A DNA stretch of 64,000 nucleotides from Chitinophagales bacterium (GTDB lineage Bacteria > Bacteroidota > Bacteroidia > Chitinophagales > Chitinophagaceae). A model generated the notes under the pieces. The model had not been told where the DNA came from, searched no databases, and saw only the letters and a list, made by a program, of their open reading frames with translations. The stretch spans positions 62,001 through 126,000 of the forward strand of contig JAFLBN010000009.1 of NCBI GenBank assembly GCA_017303395.1. Reading direction: 5' to 3'. Both the position numbers and the translations under genes were made by a program. Of this stretch, positions 43,397 to 51,896 are shown one piece after another; the stretch's first letter is position 1, and the number at the start of each line of letters is the position of its first letter.

Positions 43397-45099
43397 GCTT
43401 CTCGCTGTTGTTGGCATCTGCCAATGCACAGGACTTTGAAACAGTGTTTGAACGTAGTGGCGGCACCCAATCTGTCACATATCAGCAGCTGATAAAGTAT
43501 TATCATGAGCTGGATGAACAATATGCTACCATACGCATGGCAGAAGCAGGTGAAACCGATACTTACTATCCGCTGCATGTAGTGTATTATAGCAACGATG
43601 CGGGTTTTGATATAGCCGAGTGGAAGGCTAAGAATAAACTGATAATACTGATAAACAACGGCATACATCCCGGAGAGCCCGATGGTATAGATGCCAGCAT
43701 GATGTTGCTGCGCGATGCTGCACAGGGCAAAATAAAAGTACCCGATAATGTAGTGTTGGCAGTGATTCCCGTATTCAATATTGGTGGTATGCTGAATCGT
43801 GGCAGCCATAGCCGTGCCAATCAAAACGGCCCACTGGAATATGGTTTCAGGGGTAATGCACAGAACCTTGATCTGAACAGAGACTTCATGAAGATGGATG
43901 CTAAAGAAACGCAAAGCCTTGTATCACTGTTCCGCAGTCTCGACCCCGATATATTTATTGATAACCATGTAAGCGATGGAGCAGATTACCAGCATGTAAT
44001 GACACTGCTTACAACACAGTACGATAAACTTGGTGGTGTGATGGGCAAATACCTGAAAGAAAATCTGGAACCTTCTGTGTACAGAGAAATGAAGAAGAAG
44101 GACTACGACCTTGTACCTTATGTAAATCATTGGGGGCATACACCGGAGCAGGGTTGGCTGGCTTTTCATGAAGGTCCGCGTTTTGCAAGTGGATTTGCAG
44201 CACTGTATCATACTTTTTCTTTTGTCAGCGAAACACACATGCTGAAACCGTTTAAGCAGCGTGTAGAAGCCACCTATACAATGATGAGCAGCTTTATACG
44301 TATTGCAGGTGCTGACGGTGCAGAGATACAGAAAACAAGAGCCAGGCAAAAAGCAGCCTATATGAAGCAATCTGCCATACCTATAGCATGGGTGTCCGAT
44401 TCTTCAAGCCATTCTACCATCACCTTCAAAGGCTATGAAAGTGGTTTCAAACCAAGTGATATATCTGGTAAGCCAAGATTGTATTACGACAAAGAGAAGC
44501 CTTATACCAAACAGATAACGTACTACGATCATTACAAGGCATCACAGACGGTTGCTGCGCCGCGCGCATATTATGTGCCACGTGGCTGGGGCAGGGTAGT
44601 AGAGAGGCTGAAAGTGAACAATGTGATGATGCAGGAAGTGCAGTCAGATACATTGATGCAACTGGGCGTATATATTATAGCGGGTTATGAAACATCTCCG
44701 CGACCGTACGAAGGGCATTATTTGCACAGTAAAGTAAGGGTAAAGTATGAGAAGCAATTTGTGAAACTATATAAAGGCGATTATATCGTTTCGCTCAATC
44801 AGCCATCTGCACGCTATCTGGTAGAAGTGCTGGAACCTACGGCACCGGATGCATTCTTTGCCTGGGGCTTTTTTGATGCCATACTGCAACAGAAAGAATA
44901 CTTCAGTGATTATGTATTTGAAGATGAAGGTGCAAGGCTGCTACAGGCAGACAAAGCATTGCAACAAAAGCTGAACGAGCAGAAATCAGCAGATGCAAAA
45001 TTTGCAGAAGATGGCGAAGCACAGCTTGATTTTGTGTACAAAAACTCGCCATACTACGAGCCTGTACACATGCGCTATCCTGTTTTCAGGTTAGATTAG
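43375..45099 (+). CDS. M14 family zinc carboxypeptidase
   Basis: A 574-aa exported protein (signal MKRWLFFCFSLLLASANA). The M14 zinc ligands are His98 and Glu101 in NNGIHPGEPDG; the third, a His, is probably in the IDNHVSDGADYQH region. RGNAQNLDLNRDFMK supplies the Asn-Arg substrate-carboxylate site typical of the family. M14 enzymes cut residues from peptide C-termini, or in some subfamilies trim cell-wall peptides. The C-terminal ~240 residues are additional strands of unknown role. Its start codon lies in the loop of a terminator-like hairpin, and its 3' end overlaps the convergent pterin dehydratase gene by 9 bp. Confidence 0.88.
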   Translation: MKRWLFFCFSLLLASANAQDFETVFERSGGTQSVTYQQLIKYYHELDEQYATIRMAEAGETDTYYPLHVVYYSNDAGFDIAEWKAKNKLIILINNGIHPGEPDGIDASMMLLRDAAQGKIKVPDNVVLAVIPVFNIGGMLNRGSHSRANQNGPLEYGFRGNAQNLDLNRDFMKMDAKETQSLVSLFRSLDPDIFIDNHVSDGADYQHVMTLLTTQYDKLGGVMGKYLKENLEPSVYREMKKKDYDLVPYVNHWGHTPEQGWLAFHEGPRFASGFAALYHTFSFVSETHMLKPFKQRVEATYTMMSSFIRIAGADGAEIQKTRARQKAAYMKQSAIPIAWVSDSSSHSTITFKGYESGFKPSDISGKPRLYYDKEKPYTKQITYYDHYKASQTVAAPRAYYVPRGWGRVVERLKVNNVMMQEVQSDTLMQLGVYIIAGYETSPRPYEGHYLHSKVRVKYEKQFVKLYKGDYIVSLNQPSARYLVEVLEPTAPDAFFAWGFFDAILQQKEYFSDYVFEDEGARLLQADKALQQKLNEQKSADAKFAEDGEAQLDFVYKNSPYYEPVHMRYPVFRLD

Positions 45100-45321
45100 T
45101 TTATCAATATCGTTTGCCAATGCTAGGTCTTTATCGGTAACGATATTGCCTGCGTCGTGCGTGCTCAGCCATATTTCTACCGTACTCCAAACATTCGTCC
45201 ATTTGGGGTGGTGATTATGTTTTTCGGCAAGTATGGCAACGCGTGTCATAAAGGCAAATGCTTCAGAGAAATCTTTGAATTGAAAGCGCTTGTAAAGCGT
45301 ATTGTTTTCTTCTTTCCACAT
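45091..45321 (-). CDS. phhB: 4a-hydroxytetrahydrobiopterin dehydratase (pterin-4a-carbinolamine dehydratase)
   Basis: A 76-aa single-domain protein. EKHNHHPKWTNVW carries the two catalytic histidines of the PCD/DCoH family, and HDAGNIVTDKDLALA the third. It dehydrates the 4a-carbinolamine formed by aromatic amino-acid hydroxylases, regenerating the pterin cofactor; homologues also act in molybdopterin metabolism. It is a little shorter than the usual ~95-110 aa at the N-terminus. No hydroxylase gene is in the window. It overlaps the end of the opposite M14 gene. Confidence 0.9.
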   Translation of the reverse strand: MWKEENNTLYKRFQFKDFSEAFAFMTRVAILAEKHNHHPKWTNVWSTVEIWLSTHDAGNIVTDKDLALANDIDKLI

Positions 45322-45343
45322 AGTATCAGGATTATGACTAAAG

Positions 45344-45736
45344 TTAGTCTTTTACATCAAACCAAACGGGTGTGGCATTGTCCCAATCGCCATTATAATT
45401 GATGGTTAGTTCTTCTCTTTCTGCTATAGCACGTACTGTTTTGATGATGATGATTTTCTCATCATAGTTCATGAAGTATTCGCAGTTGGAAGTATAAGAG
45501 TGATTGTAAACAGAAACATATCCCTGTGCCATACAGCATTGGTTGGGGTTTTCAGGCGGTGTCCATTCGAAAATATAATCGTGCAGCAGGGTTTTATCCA
45601 GTAGTATTCTCTCTTCCGCACTCATTATGATGACAGGCGATACCTCAATTATCGTATCTGCTTCTATTGCCTCCAGTGTAAAAACACCGCGCCCTTTGTT
45701 TGCAGTAGTATCTATGTATAGAGAATGCAGTATCAT
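45344..45736 (-). CDS. SET domain protein
   Basis: A 130-aa stand-alone SET domain. The usual landmarks are in order: NKGRGVFTLEAIEADTIIE at the start, VYNHSYTSNCEY (NHS pseudoknot part) and EELTINYNGDW (the ELxxxY motif). The typical cysteine post-SET tail is absent. SET proteins transfer methyl from S-adenosylmethionine to lysines; the bacterial targets are mostly unknown. It lies 22 bp upstream of phhB on the same strand. A GACATTTG box ends 4 nt before the ATG, so the transcript could be leaderless. Confidence 0.85.
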   Translation of the reverse strand: MILHSLYIDTTANKGRGVFTLEAIEADTIIEVSPVIIMSAEERILLDKTLLHDYIFEWTPPENPNQCCMAQGYVSVYNHSYTSNCEYFMNYDEKIIIIKTVRAIAEREELTINYNGDWDNATPVWFDVKD

Positions 45737-45769
45737 ACTACAAATGTCTTTTGAATATGCATTAAAACA

Positions 45770-45800
45770 AAAACATCCCGCAAATATTGCAGGATGTTTT
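45770..45800 (-). terminator. Intrinsic terminator of the DUF6580 gene
   Basis: Stem AAAACATCCTGCAA/TTGCGGGATGTTTT (minus strand, one T-G pair), loop TAT, then GTTTTAATG. Confidence 0.75.
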
Positions 45801-45820
45801 GTTGTATGATGTAATGAAGA

Positions 45821-46369
45821 TTATGCGTTTTGCACTTGTGTGCTTACAGCTTTCTTTGCCAGATGGTAAGTGCCGAATAATACTACACTACCTATAAGGT
45901 CTGTAACAAGGCTGTTTTTGTAGAAAGGTATAGCATCAATAAACGTCTTGGCAAGACCGCTCATTGCATAGCCATTCCAACCTGCCAGATAGTAACCAAA
46001 GTTTGATACTACGAAGAAGATGAAAGAACCAATGAGTGAATAACCCAATACTTTAACGCCCGTTACATTGCCCATTTTAGTACCCAGGAATGTAGTGAGT
46101 GCCATACCGCCATATACAAATAACTGGTCTATACCATAGAAACCTTTAATGCCTGTAAACAGGGTAAAGTATAAATCGGCCAGGAACATAGCAGCCAGTG
46201 GCAGTATGTAAGCATATTTTTTATCGGCAATAACAGCACCGCCAAACAGGCCTACAGCCGCTATTGGCGTGATGTTCGGTATGAACATTTCTGCAGAAAT
46301 AATGCGCATAACGGCAGCAGCCAGTATTAAACCCGCAGCCAGTATAATATTTGTATAGTTACGTTTCAT
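45821..46369 (-). CDS. DUF6580 family membrane protein
   Basis: A 182-aa protein with five to six hydrophobic helices. It begins IILAAGLILAAAVMRIIS, then NITPIAAVGLFGGAVI, ADLYFTLFTGIKGFYGIDQLFVYGGMALTTFLG and SNFGYYLAGWNGYAMSGL. These match the DUF6580 family, which looks like the membrane S component of energy-coupling factor vitamin transporters, though no substrate is proven. No ATPase or T component is nearby. It lies downstream of secA with a 76-bp gap. Confidence 0.8.
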   Translation of the reverse strand: MKRNYTNIILAAGLILAAAVMRIISAEMFIPNITPIAAVGLFGGAVIADKKYAYILPLAAMFLADLYFTLFTGIKGFYGIDQLFVYGGMALTTFLGTKMGNVTGVKVLGYSLIGSFIFFVVSNFGYYLAGWNGYAMSGLAKTFIDAIPFYKNSLVTDLIGSVVLFGTYHLAKKAVSTQVQNA

Positions 46370-46439
46370 CTTACGTCAAAAGTATAAAGTCGGAAGCAAT
46401 TATTAAAAAACAAAAATTCACATATCCCCAATTGTCATA

Positions 46440-46459
46440 AAAGGGCTATTGTAAGCCCC
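46440..46459 (-). terminator. Short terminator overlapping the secA stop codon
   Basis: Minus-strand stem GGGCT/AGCCC with a TACAAT loop, then TTTTATG. The secA stop codon TAG is in the 3' arm. Confidence 0.5.
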
Positions 46460-49400
46460 TGCCATGACAACTTTTATATTTCTTACCACTACCGCAAGGG
46501 CAAGGGTCATTTCGGCCTATTTTAGGGCCTGCCTGTACCGGTGTGCGCCTTACTGCTGTGTCCTCATTGTATATATCCTGTTCGTCTGCAGCGTAGTCTT
46601 GTCCTGCTTCGTCTATCTCTTCTTTGTTCATCTGCAGCTCGCTCATATCTGTATGATGCGGAATCTCATCTACAGCCTGTGGTGGCGCATCCTGCATTGG
46701 TATGCCGGCACGCAGCAGGAATGATGTGATGGTTTTGTTTGTTTCCAGCATCATTTGTTTAAACAGGTTGAACGCTTCGAATTTGTAGATCAACAGCGGG
46801 TCTTTCTGTTCGTACGATGCCATCTGTACAGAATTGCGCAGGTCGTCCATAGCACGCAGGTGGTCTTTCCACGCATCATCTATCAGTGCCAGTGTCATAT
46901 TCTTTTCCAGTGTCTGGTATACACTGCGGCCGTTAGTGGCAACAGCTTCTTTCAGGTTGGCATATACCTGTATGCCACGAATACCATCTGTAAACGGAAT
47001 AACGATGTTTTCAACACGGTCGCCGTTTTCATTCAGTATCTGTGTAAGTGCAGGCAGTATGTTTTCACTTATAGCAGCAGTTTTGCGTGCGTAGTATTCT
47101 TTTACCTGATTGTACAGTTTATCACCTATTGCAGTCAGGTCACCTTTTGCAAATTCATCTTCTGTAATGCCTTGTGGTTCCATAGCAAGATGCATCATTA
47201 CATCCAGTTTGAATGCTTCAAAGTCTCTGCTGTCTTCAAACTTGGTAGCAGTATCTATGCACACATCATACATTGCATTGTCGATGTCTATTGCAAGACG
47301 GTCGCCAAACAATGCGTGGTTGCGGCGTTTGTATATAACGTCGCGCTGAGAGTTCATTACGTCATCGTATTCCAGCAGGCGCTTACGTATACCAAAGTTG
47401 TTTTCTTCTACTTTCTTCTGTGCACGCTCAATAGATTTGGTAATCATGCTGTGTTGCAGCACCTCACCATCTTTATGTCCCATTTTATCCATCAGCGATG
47501 CAATGCGTTCAGAACCGAACAAGCGCATCAGATCATCTTCCAGTGATACGAAGAATTGAGATGTACCCGGATCGCCCTGACGGCCGGCACGACCACGCAA
47601 CTGGCGGTCTACACGACGGCTTTCGTGGCGTTCTGTACCTATGATGGCAAGGCCACCTGCTTCCTTCACACCCGGCCCCAGCTTGATATCCGTACCACGG
47701 CCTGCCATGTTGGTAGCTATGGTTACAGCACCTGTCAAGCCCGCTTCTGCTACTACCTGTGCTTCTTTAGAGTGTTGTTTCGCATTTAGTACGTTGTGCG
47801 GTATTTTCTTTTGCTGCAGCATACGGCTCAGCAATTCTGATACCTCTACAGATGTAGTACCTACCAGTACGGGGCGGCCTACACCACGTAGTGCTTCTAT
47901 CTCGTCGATAACAGCTTTATACTTCTCGCGTTTTGTTTTGTAAACAAGGTCTTGCTGGTCTTTACGAGCTATCGGTACGTTTGTAGGAATAGCTACTACG
48001 TCCAGTTTATAGATTTCCCAAAGTTCGCCTGCTTCCGTTTCTGCAGTACCCGTCATACCACCCAGTTTGTGGTACATACGGAAGAAGTTTTGCAGCGTGA
48101 TGGTAGCGAATGTTTGTGTAGCGGCTTCAACCTCTACGTTTTCTTTCGCTTCTATTGCCTGATGCAAACCATCGCTATAGCGGCGGCCATCCAGTATACG
48201 GCCTGTTTGTTCGTCAACGATTTTTACTTTACCGTCCATTACCACATACTCCACGTCTTTTTCAAACAATGTGTATGCTTTCAGCAATTGCTGAATAGAG
48301 TGGATGCGGTCTGCTTTTATCGAATATTCCTGCAATAGCGCGTCTTTGCGTTGTGCTTTTTCTTCAGGAGATACGTTCATGTTTTCAATTGCAGTAAGCC
48401 CTGTTGCAATATCCGGCAGGATAAAGAAGTTAGGGTCTTCGCCTGATTGGGTAATCAGTGCAAGGCCTTTTTCTGTAAGGTCTACGCTGTTTTGTTTTTC
48501 TTCTATGTAGAAGTATAGTTCAGAGTCCACCACAGGCATATTGCGTTTTTGCTCGCCTATGAAGTAGTTTTCTGCTTTTTGCAGTATTTGCTTATTACCT
48601 TCTTCGCTCAGGAATTTGATAAGTGCAGTGCTCTTTGGCAAGCCTCTGTATGCACGATACAAGTGCAGGCCACCGTTGTCTTTGTCTGCTTTACCTTCAG
48701 CTATCAGTTTCTTAGCTTCTGTAATGCTGTTATTAATAACACGTTTCTGTGCTTCAATCAGTTTTTCAATGCGTGGCTTCAGTATATGGAACTGTTGCTC
48801 ATCGCCACGTGGCACAGGGCCTGATATGATAAGCGGTGTACGCGCATCATCCACCAGTACACTATCCACCTCATCCACCATTGCATAGTGGTGCTTGCGC
48901 TGCACTTTTTCATCCGGGTGGTGCACCATGTTATCGCGCAGATAGTCAAAACCGAACTCGTTATTGGTACCGTATGTGATATCTGACAAATACGCTTTGC
49001 GGCGCATTGGAGAGTTTGGCTGGTGTTTATCTATACAATCAACCGTCAGACCGAGGAATTCGAACAGTGGTCCGTTCCACTCCTGGTCACGACGAGCCAG
49101 ATAATCATTCACCGTTACTATGTGTACACCTTCGCCCGGAAGTGCGTTCAGGTATGCGGGCAGGGTAGATACGAGTGTTTTACCCTCACCCGTAGCCATT
49201 TCCGCAATTTTACCTTCGTGCAGGGTAAGGCCACCTATCAGCTGTACATCATAGTGTACCATGTTCCATGTTACAGTATTACCTGCAGCCTGCCATGTAT
49301 TGCTGAAGTGGCACATATCGCCTTCTATACGTATGTAGTCTTTTTCAAGCGCCAGTTCTTTATCCAGTTCTGTAGCTTTCGATACGATAACCGGATTTTC

Positions 49401-49772
49401 TTTCAACCTGCGGGCTGCTTCTTTTACTACTGCAAAAGCCTGCGGTGCCAGTTTTTCCAGAATTTCTTCTATTTGCTGGTCGCGTTTTTTTATCAGCTTG
49501 TCTACTTCGTTATATACAGCCTCGCGTGCGTGCAGGTCTGTTTCAGAATATTGCTCTGCAGCGGCTTTTTGTTCAGCTATCTGTGCATCTACATCCTTCA
49601 GGTACTCGCGGATTTGTGCACGGAACTCATAAGTTTTATTACGCAGTTCATCATGCGACAGGGATTGCAGTTCATTGTATATCCTGTTAATCTCGGCTAC
49701 AATCGGTTGTACACGTTTTACGTCTTTGTCAGACTTGCTGCCGCCAAACAGTTTGGAAAGGAAACCAATCAT
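46446..49772 (-). CDS. secA: Preprotein translocase ATPase SecA
   Basis: A 1108-aa motor that drives unfolded proteins through SecYEG. Nucleotide-binding motifs: Walker A ATGEGKTLVS near residue 190 and DEVDSVLVDDARTPLIISG. The second ATPase fold has TNMAGRGTDIKLGPGV and RQLRGRAGRQGDPG. The C-terminal zinc ligand set CPCGSGKKYKSCHG, which contacts SecB or ribosomes, ends the protein. It is about 200 residues longer than E. coli SecA, as usual in Bacteroidota. Given the number of T9SS cargo genes here, it serves the first step of their export. The promoter at 49896-49926 gives a leader of about 115 nt. Confidence 0.97.
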   Translation of the reverse strand: MIGFLSKLFGGSKSDKDVKRVQPIVAEINRIYNELQSLSHDELRNKTYEFRAQIREYLKDVDAQIAEQKAAAEQYSETDLHAREAVYNEVDKLIKKRDQQIEEILEKLAPQAFAVVKEAARRLKENPVIVSKATELDKELALEKDYIRIEGDMCHFSNTWQAAGNTVTWNMVHYDVQLIGGLTLHEGKIAEMATGEGKTLVSTLPAYLNALPGEGVHIVTVNDYLARRDQEWNGPLFEFLGLTVDCIDKHQPNSPMRRKAYLSDITYGTNNEFGFDYLRDNMVHHPDEKVQRKHHYAMVDEVDSVLVDDARTPLIISGPVPRGDEQQFHILKPRIEKLIEAQKRVINNSITEAKKLIAEGKADKDNGGLHLYRAYRGLPKSTALIKFLSEEGNKQILQKAENYFIGEQKRNMPVVDSELYFYIEEKQNSVDLTEKGLALITQSGEDPNFFILPDIATGLTAIENMNVSPEEKAQRKDALLQEYSIKADRIHSIQQLLKAYTLFEKDVEYVVMDGKVKIVDEQTGRILDGRRYSDGLHQAIEAKENVEVEAATQTFATITLQNFFRMYHKLGGMTGTAETEAGELWEIYKLDVVAIPTNVPIARKDQQDLVYKTKREKYKAVIDEIEALRGVGRPVLVGTTSVEVSELLSRMLQQKKIPHNVLNAKQHSKEAQVVAEAGLTGAVTIATNMAGRGTDIKLGPGVKEAGGLAIIGTERHESRRVDRQLRGRAGRQGDPGTSQFFVSLEDDLMRLFGSERIASLMDKMGHKDGEVLQHSMITKSIERAQKKVEENNFGIRKRLLEYDDVMNSQRDVIYKRRNHALFGDRLAIDIDNAMYDVCIDTATKFEDSRDFEAFKLDVMMHLAMEPQGITEDEFAKGDLTAIGDKLYNQVKEYYARKTAAISENILPALTQILNENGDRVENIVIPFTDGIRGIQVYANLKEAVATNGRSVYQTLEKNMTLALIDDAWKDHLRAMDDLRNSVQMASYEQKDPLLIYKFEAFNLFKQMMLETNKTITSFLLRAGIPMQDAPPQAVDEIPHHTDMSELQMNKEEIDEAGQDYAADEQDIYNEDTAVRRTPVQAGPKIGRNDPCPCGSGKKYKSCHGRGLQ

Positions 49773-49850
49773 TTTTACGTTCTGTTATTAATTATGATTC
49801 CGAAATATCTCTTTGAGCCATCCGGGGTTAAAAAACAATAAGTATCAAAA

Positions 49851-49877
49851 GCTGTGCAGTTTTTGAAAACTGACAGC
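49851..49877 (-). promoter_or_regulatory. Hairpin in the secA leader
   Basis: Minus-strand GCTGT-c-AGTTT-tcaa-AAACT-gc-ACAGC: two 5-bp helices separated by a small internal loop, located 79-105 nt before the secA start codon. Possible leader control element; unproven. Confidence 0.4.
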
Positions 49878-49895
49878 CTGACACCTAAAGGGCAC

Positions 49896-49926
49896 CAAAA
49901 CTACGCCAAATGCTGCATTTGAGCAA
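49896..49926 (-). promoter_or_regulatory. secA promoter
   Basis: TTG (minus strand, 49924-49926), 20-bp spacer, TAGTTTTG (49896-49903); both boxes match the Bacteroidota consensus. Confidence 0.7.
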
Positions 49927-49975
49927 GGAAATAAATGCCATAAACGCCTGATTAAAAAAAAATTGCCCCTACCTA

Positions 49976-50007
49976 TTGCAAGGCAAGAAAATTTTTATGT
50001 ATTTTGG
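49976..50007 (+). promoter_or_regulatory. Promoter of the three-repeat secreted protein gene
   Basis: TTG (49976-49978), 21-bp spacer, TATTTTGG (50000-50007; one mismatch). The leader would be about 25 nt. Confidence 0.5.
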
Positions 50008-50036
50008 AAACGATTTAGAAAAAAAAGCGACTAATT

Positions 50037-50576
50037 ATGAAAAAAACCTTCATCCTCATTACAACTGTGTTGGCATCGGTTTTTGCTACTAATACTGGTT
50101 TTGCTCAAAACGATGAACTGGTTAGGGTATATCGTTGGTACAATCCAAACGATCAGAACTATGTTACAGTTGCTGAAGGAGAATATCAGGACGGCCAAAT
50201 GCTGAACTGGGGCTGGAAAGAAAAAACTTTGATGTTTGTAGCTTATCGCAACCCGGGTCCTGGTCGCGTAGCTGTTAACAGCTGGTACAATCCTGACACT
50301 AAAGATTATGCGAGCATTGCTGACGATGAATTCAGCGATGACCAAATGATAAAAATGGGTTATACTAACAAGCACTCACAATTCTATGCCCTCACAGGCC
50401 GTGGTGCTAACACGGTAACTATCTACCGTTGGTATGTTCCTAAAAATCACGATTGGGTAACTATACCTGAAGAAGGTAACACTGATGCGTACTACAAAAA
50501 AGGCTACCGCAAGAAATCATTCCAATATTTCGGTATAGCTCGCGCAGCAGATGCTTATATCTACAACCAACTGTAA
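50037..50576 (+). CDS. Secreted protein of three ~47-residue repeats (DUF5648-like)
   Basis: A 179-aa protein: signal peptide to about residue 24 (ends GFAQ), then three repeats starting VRVYRWYNPNDQNYVTVAEG, VAVNSWYNPDTKDYASIADD and VTIYRWYVPKNHDWVTIPEE. Each has WY-x-P, an aromatic-Val/Ala-Thr/Ser strand, a Gly-Tyr/Trp turn and an FxAY/FYAL/FQYFG strand. The layout recalls the DUF5648 repeat, often found in secreted lipases and peptidases, but here the repeats make up the whole protein. No catalytic residues. Codon use is close to that of the OmpA gene, so it may be abundant. No T9SS domain is present, so it probably stays in the periplasm or outer membrane. Confidence 0.7.
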   Translation: MKKTFILITTVLASVFATNTGFAQNDELVRVYRWYNPNDQNYVTVAEGEYQDGQMLNWGWKEKTLMFVAYRNPGPGRVAVNSWYNPDTKDYASIADDEFSDDQMIKMGYTNKHSQFYALTGRGANTVTIYRWYVPKNHDWVTIPEEGNTDAYYKKGYRKKSFQYFGIARAADAYIYNQL

Positions 50577-50605
50577 TATCTTATTTAGTAAGTATATACA
50601 ATGTT

Positions 50606-50635
50606 AAAGGCTACCATCCGGTAGCCTTTAGTTTT
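50606..50635 (+). terminator. Intrinsic terminator
   Basis: 10-bp stem AAAGGCTACC/GGTAGCCTTT with ATCC loop, then AGTTTTT. Confidence 0.8.
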
Positions 50636-50659
50636 TAATATCTCTGTTTGATTTCTCTT

Positions 50660-51832
50660 TTACAATACCTGTACTATCAGGAATTTCAGGTATTGTGTGG
50701 TTGGTACATGCCAAAGTATCGGGTGGTCTGATGCCTGTGTCTGCCAGGTTACCTGACGTATTTTCCTTTTTGCGTCTTTAGCTGCCATTTCGATTGTTTT
50801 TAGGAACATATCGGGCGGTACCAGATTGGTACATGATGCTGTAACAAGGAATCCACCCGGCTTAGTCAGCTTCATACCGCGCAGGTTTATTTCTTTATAC
50901 CCGGTTATGGCTTTTTGTATGTTCTCGCGGCTTTTGGTAAATGCAGGCGGGTCAAGCATTACAACATCATAACGCTTACCTTCTTTTACCCATTGTTTCA
51001 GTACATCAAAAGCGTTTACGGCATCAAACTTGCATTTGTCTTGGAAACCGTTCAGCTCTGCATTGCGGCGTGCAGTGTTTACAGCACTTTCTGAAATATC
51101 AAGCCCAAGTACAGACTTTGCACCATAGTGTGCGGCATGCATAGAGAATGTGCCTGTGTAGCAAAATGCTTCCAGTACGTCTGCACCTTTTACTATATGC
51201 TGTACAGCACGGCGATTGTCCTGCTGATCAAGGAAATAGCCTGTTTTCTGTCCGTTTACGATGTCAACATGAAATTTCAATCCGTTTTCATTAAGGATGA
51301 TGTTGGTATCGAATGGGGCAGATAAGAATCCTTTTTGTTGTGGTAATCCCTCCAGTTCGCGTACAGGTACATCGTTCCTTTCGTAGATGCCCTTTGGTTT
51401 GAAGATAGTCTCCAAAGCCTTTACTATGGCTGGTTTCCACTTGTCTATACCAAGTGCCAGTGTTTGTATTACAAAGTAGTCGTTGAACTTATCTATGATA
51501 AGTGCCGGCAATTGGTCGGCCTCGCCAAATATCAGCCTGCAATTTTCTATATAGCCTATGCTTTGCCTGTAGGCCCATGCCTCGGCAATGCGCTTATGAA
51601 AAAACTGTTCATCAATCACTTCTTCCTTATCTCTTGACACAAGGCGGATGCGTATTTGCGATGCAGGGTTTATATAGCCCTTACCCACAAAAGAACCGTT
51701 GTAAGAAAATACATCTACAATATCCCCCGGTTCGTAAGTACCTTCACTATCGCCAAGTTCGTTGCCGAAAATCCATGGGTGGCCGTTTATGACACGGTCG
51801 CCTGCTTTTTTCCTCAAAAAGAATTTTGCCAT
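50660..51832 (-). CDS. rlmI: Class I rRNA methyltransferase with PUA domain (RlmI/RlmK family)
   Basis: About 390 aa from ATG 51832 (MAKFFLRKKAGDRVINGHPWIF); the open frame extends nine codons further, with a poor N-terminus. Residues 1-80 form a PUA RNA-binding domain, and the C-terminal part is a Rossmann methyltransferase: VLEAFCYTGTFSMHAAHYGA, GLDIS, VMLDPPAFTKS and a TASCTNLV segment with the likely catalytic Cys. The family methylates C5 of a cytosine in 23S rRNA (RlmI) using S-adenosylmethionine. The symbol is by family; exact site not proven. Divergent from recN, with 64 bp between starts. Confidence 0.85.
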   Translation of the reverse strand: MAKFFLRKKAGDRVINGHPWIFGNELGDSEGTYEPGDIVDVFSYNGSFVGKGYINPASQIRIRLVSRDKEEVIDEQFFHKRIAEAWAYRQSIGYIENCRLIFGEADQLPALIIDKFNDYFVIQTLALGIDKWKPAIVKALETIFKPKGIYERNDVPVRELEGLPQQKGFLSAPFDTNIILNENGLKFHVDIVNGQKTGYFLDQQDNRRAVQHIVKGADVLEAFCYTGTFSMHAAHYGAKSVLGLDISESAVNTARRNAELNGFQDKCKFDAVNAFDVLKQWVKEGKRYDVVMLDPPAFTKSRENIQKAITGYKEINLRGMKLTKPGGFLVTASCTNLVPPDMFLKTIEMAAKDAKRKIRQVTWQTQASDHPILWHVPTTQYLKFLIVQVL

Positions 51833-51871
51833 CGTGCAAAAATAATATACTGCCGACAACAGGGGGTTATT

Positions 51872-51879
51872 TATTTTTG
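51872..51879 (+). promoter_or_regulatory. -7 box of recN
   Basis: Perfect TATTTTTG 17 nt before the start codon. No SOS-like operator was recognised. Confidence 0.5.
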
Positions 51880-51896
51880 TTCTACTGCACAGTTAT

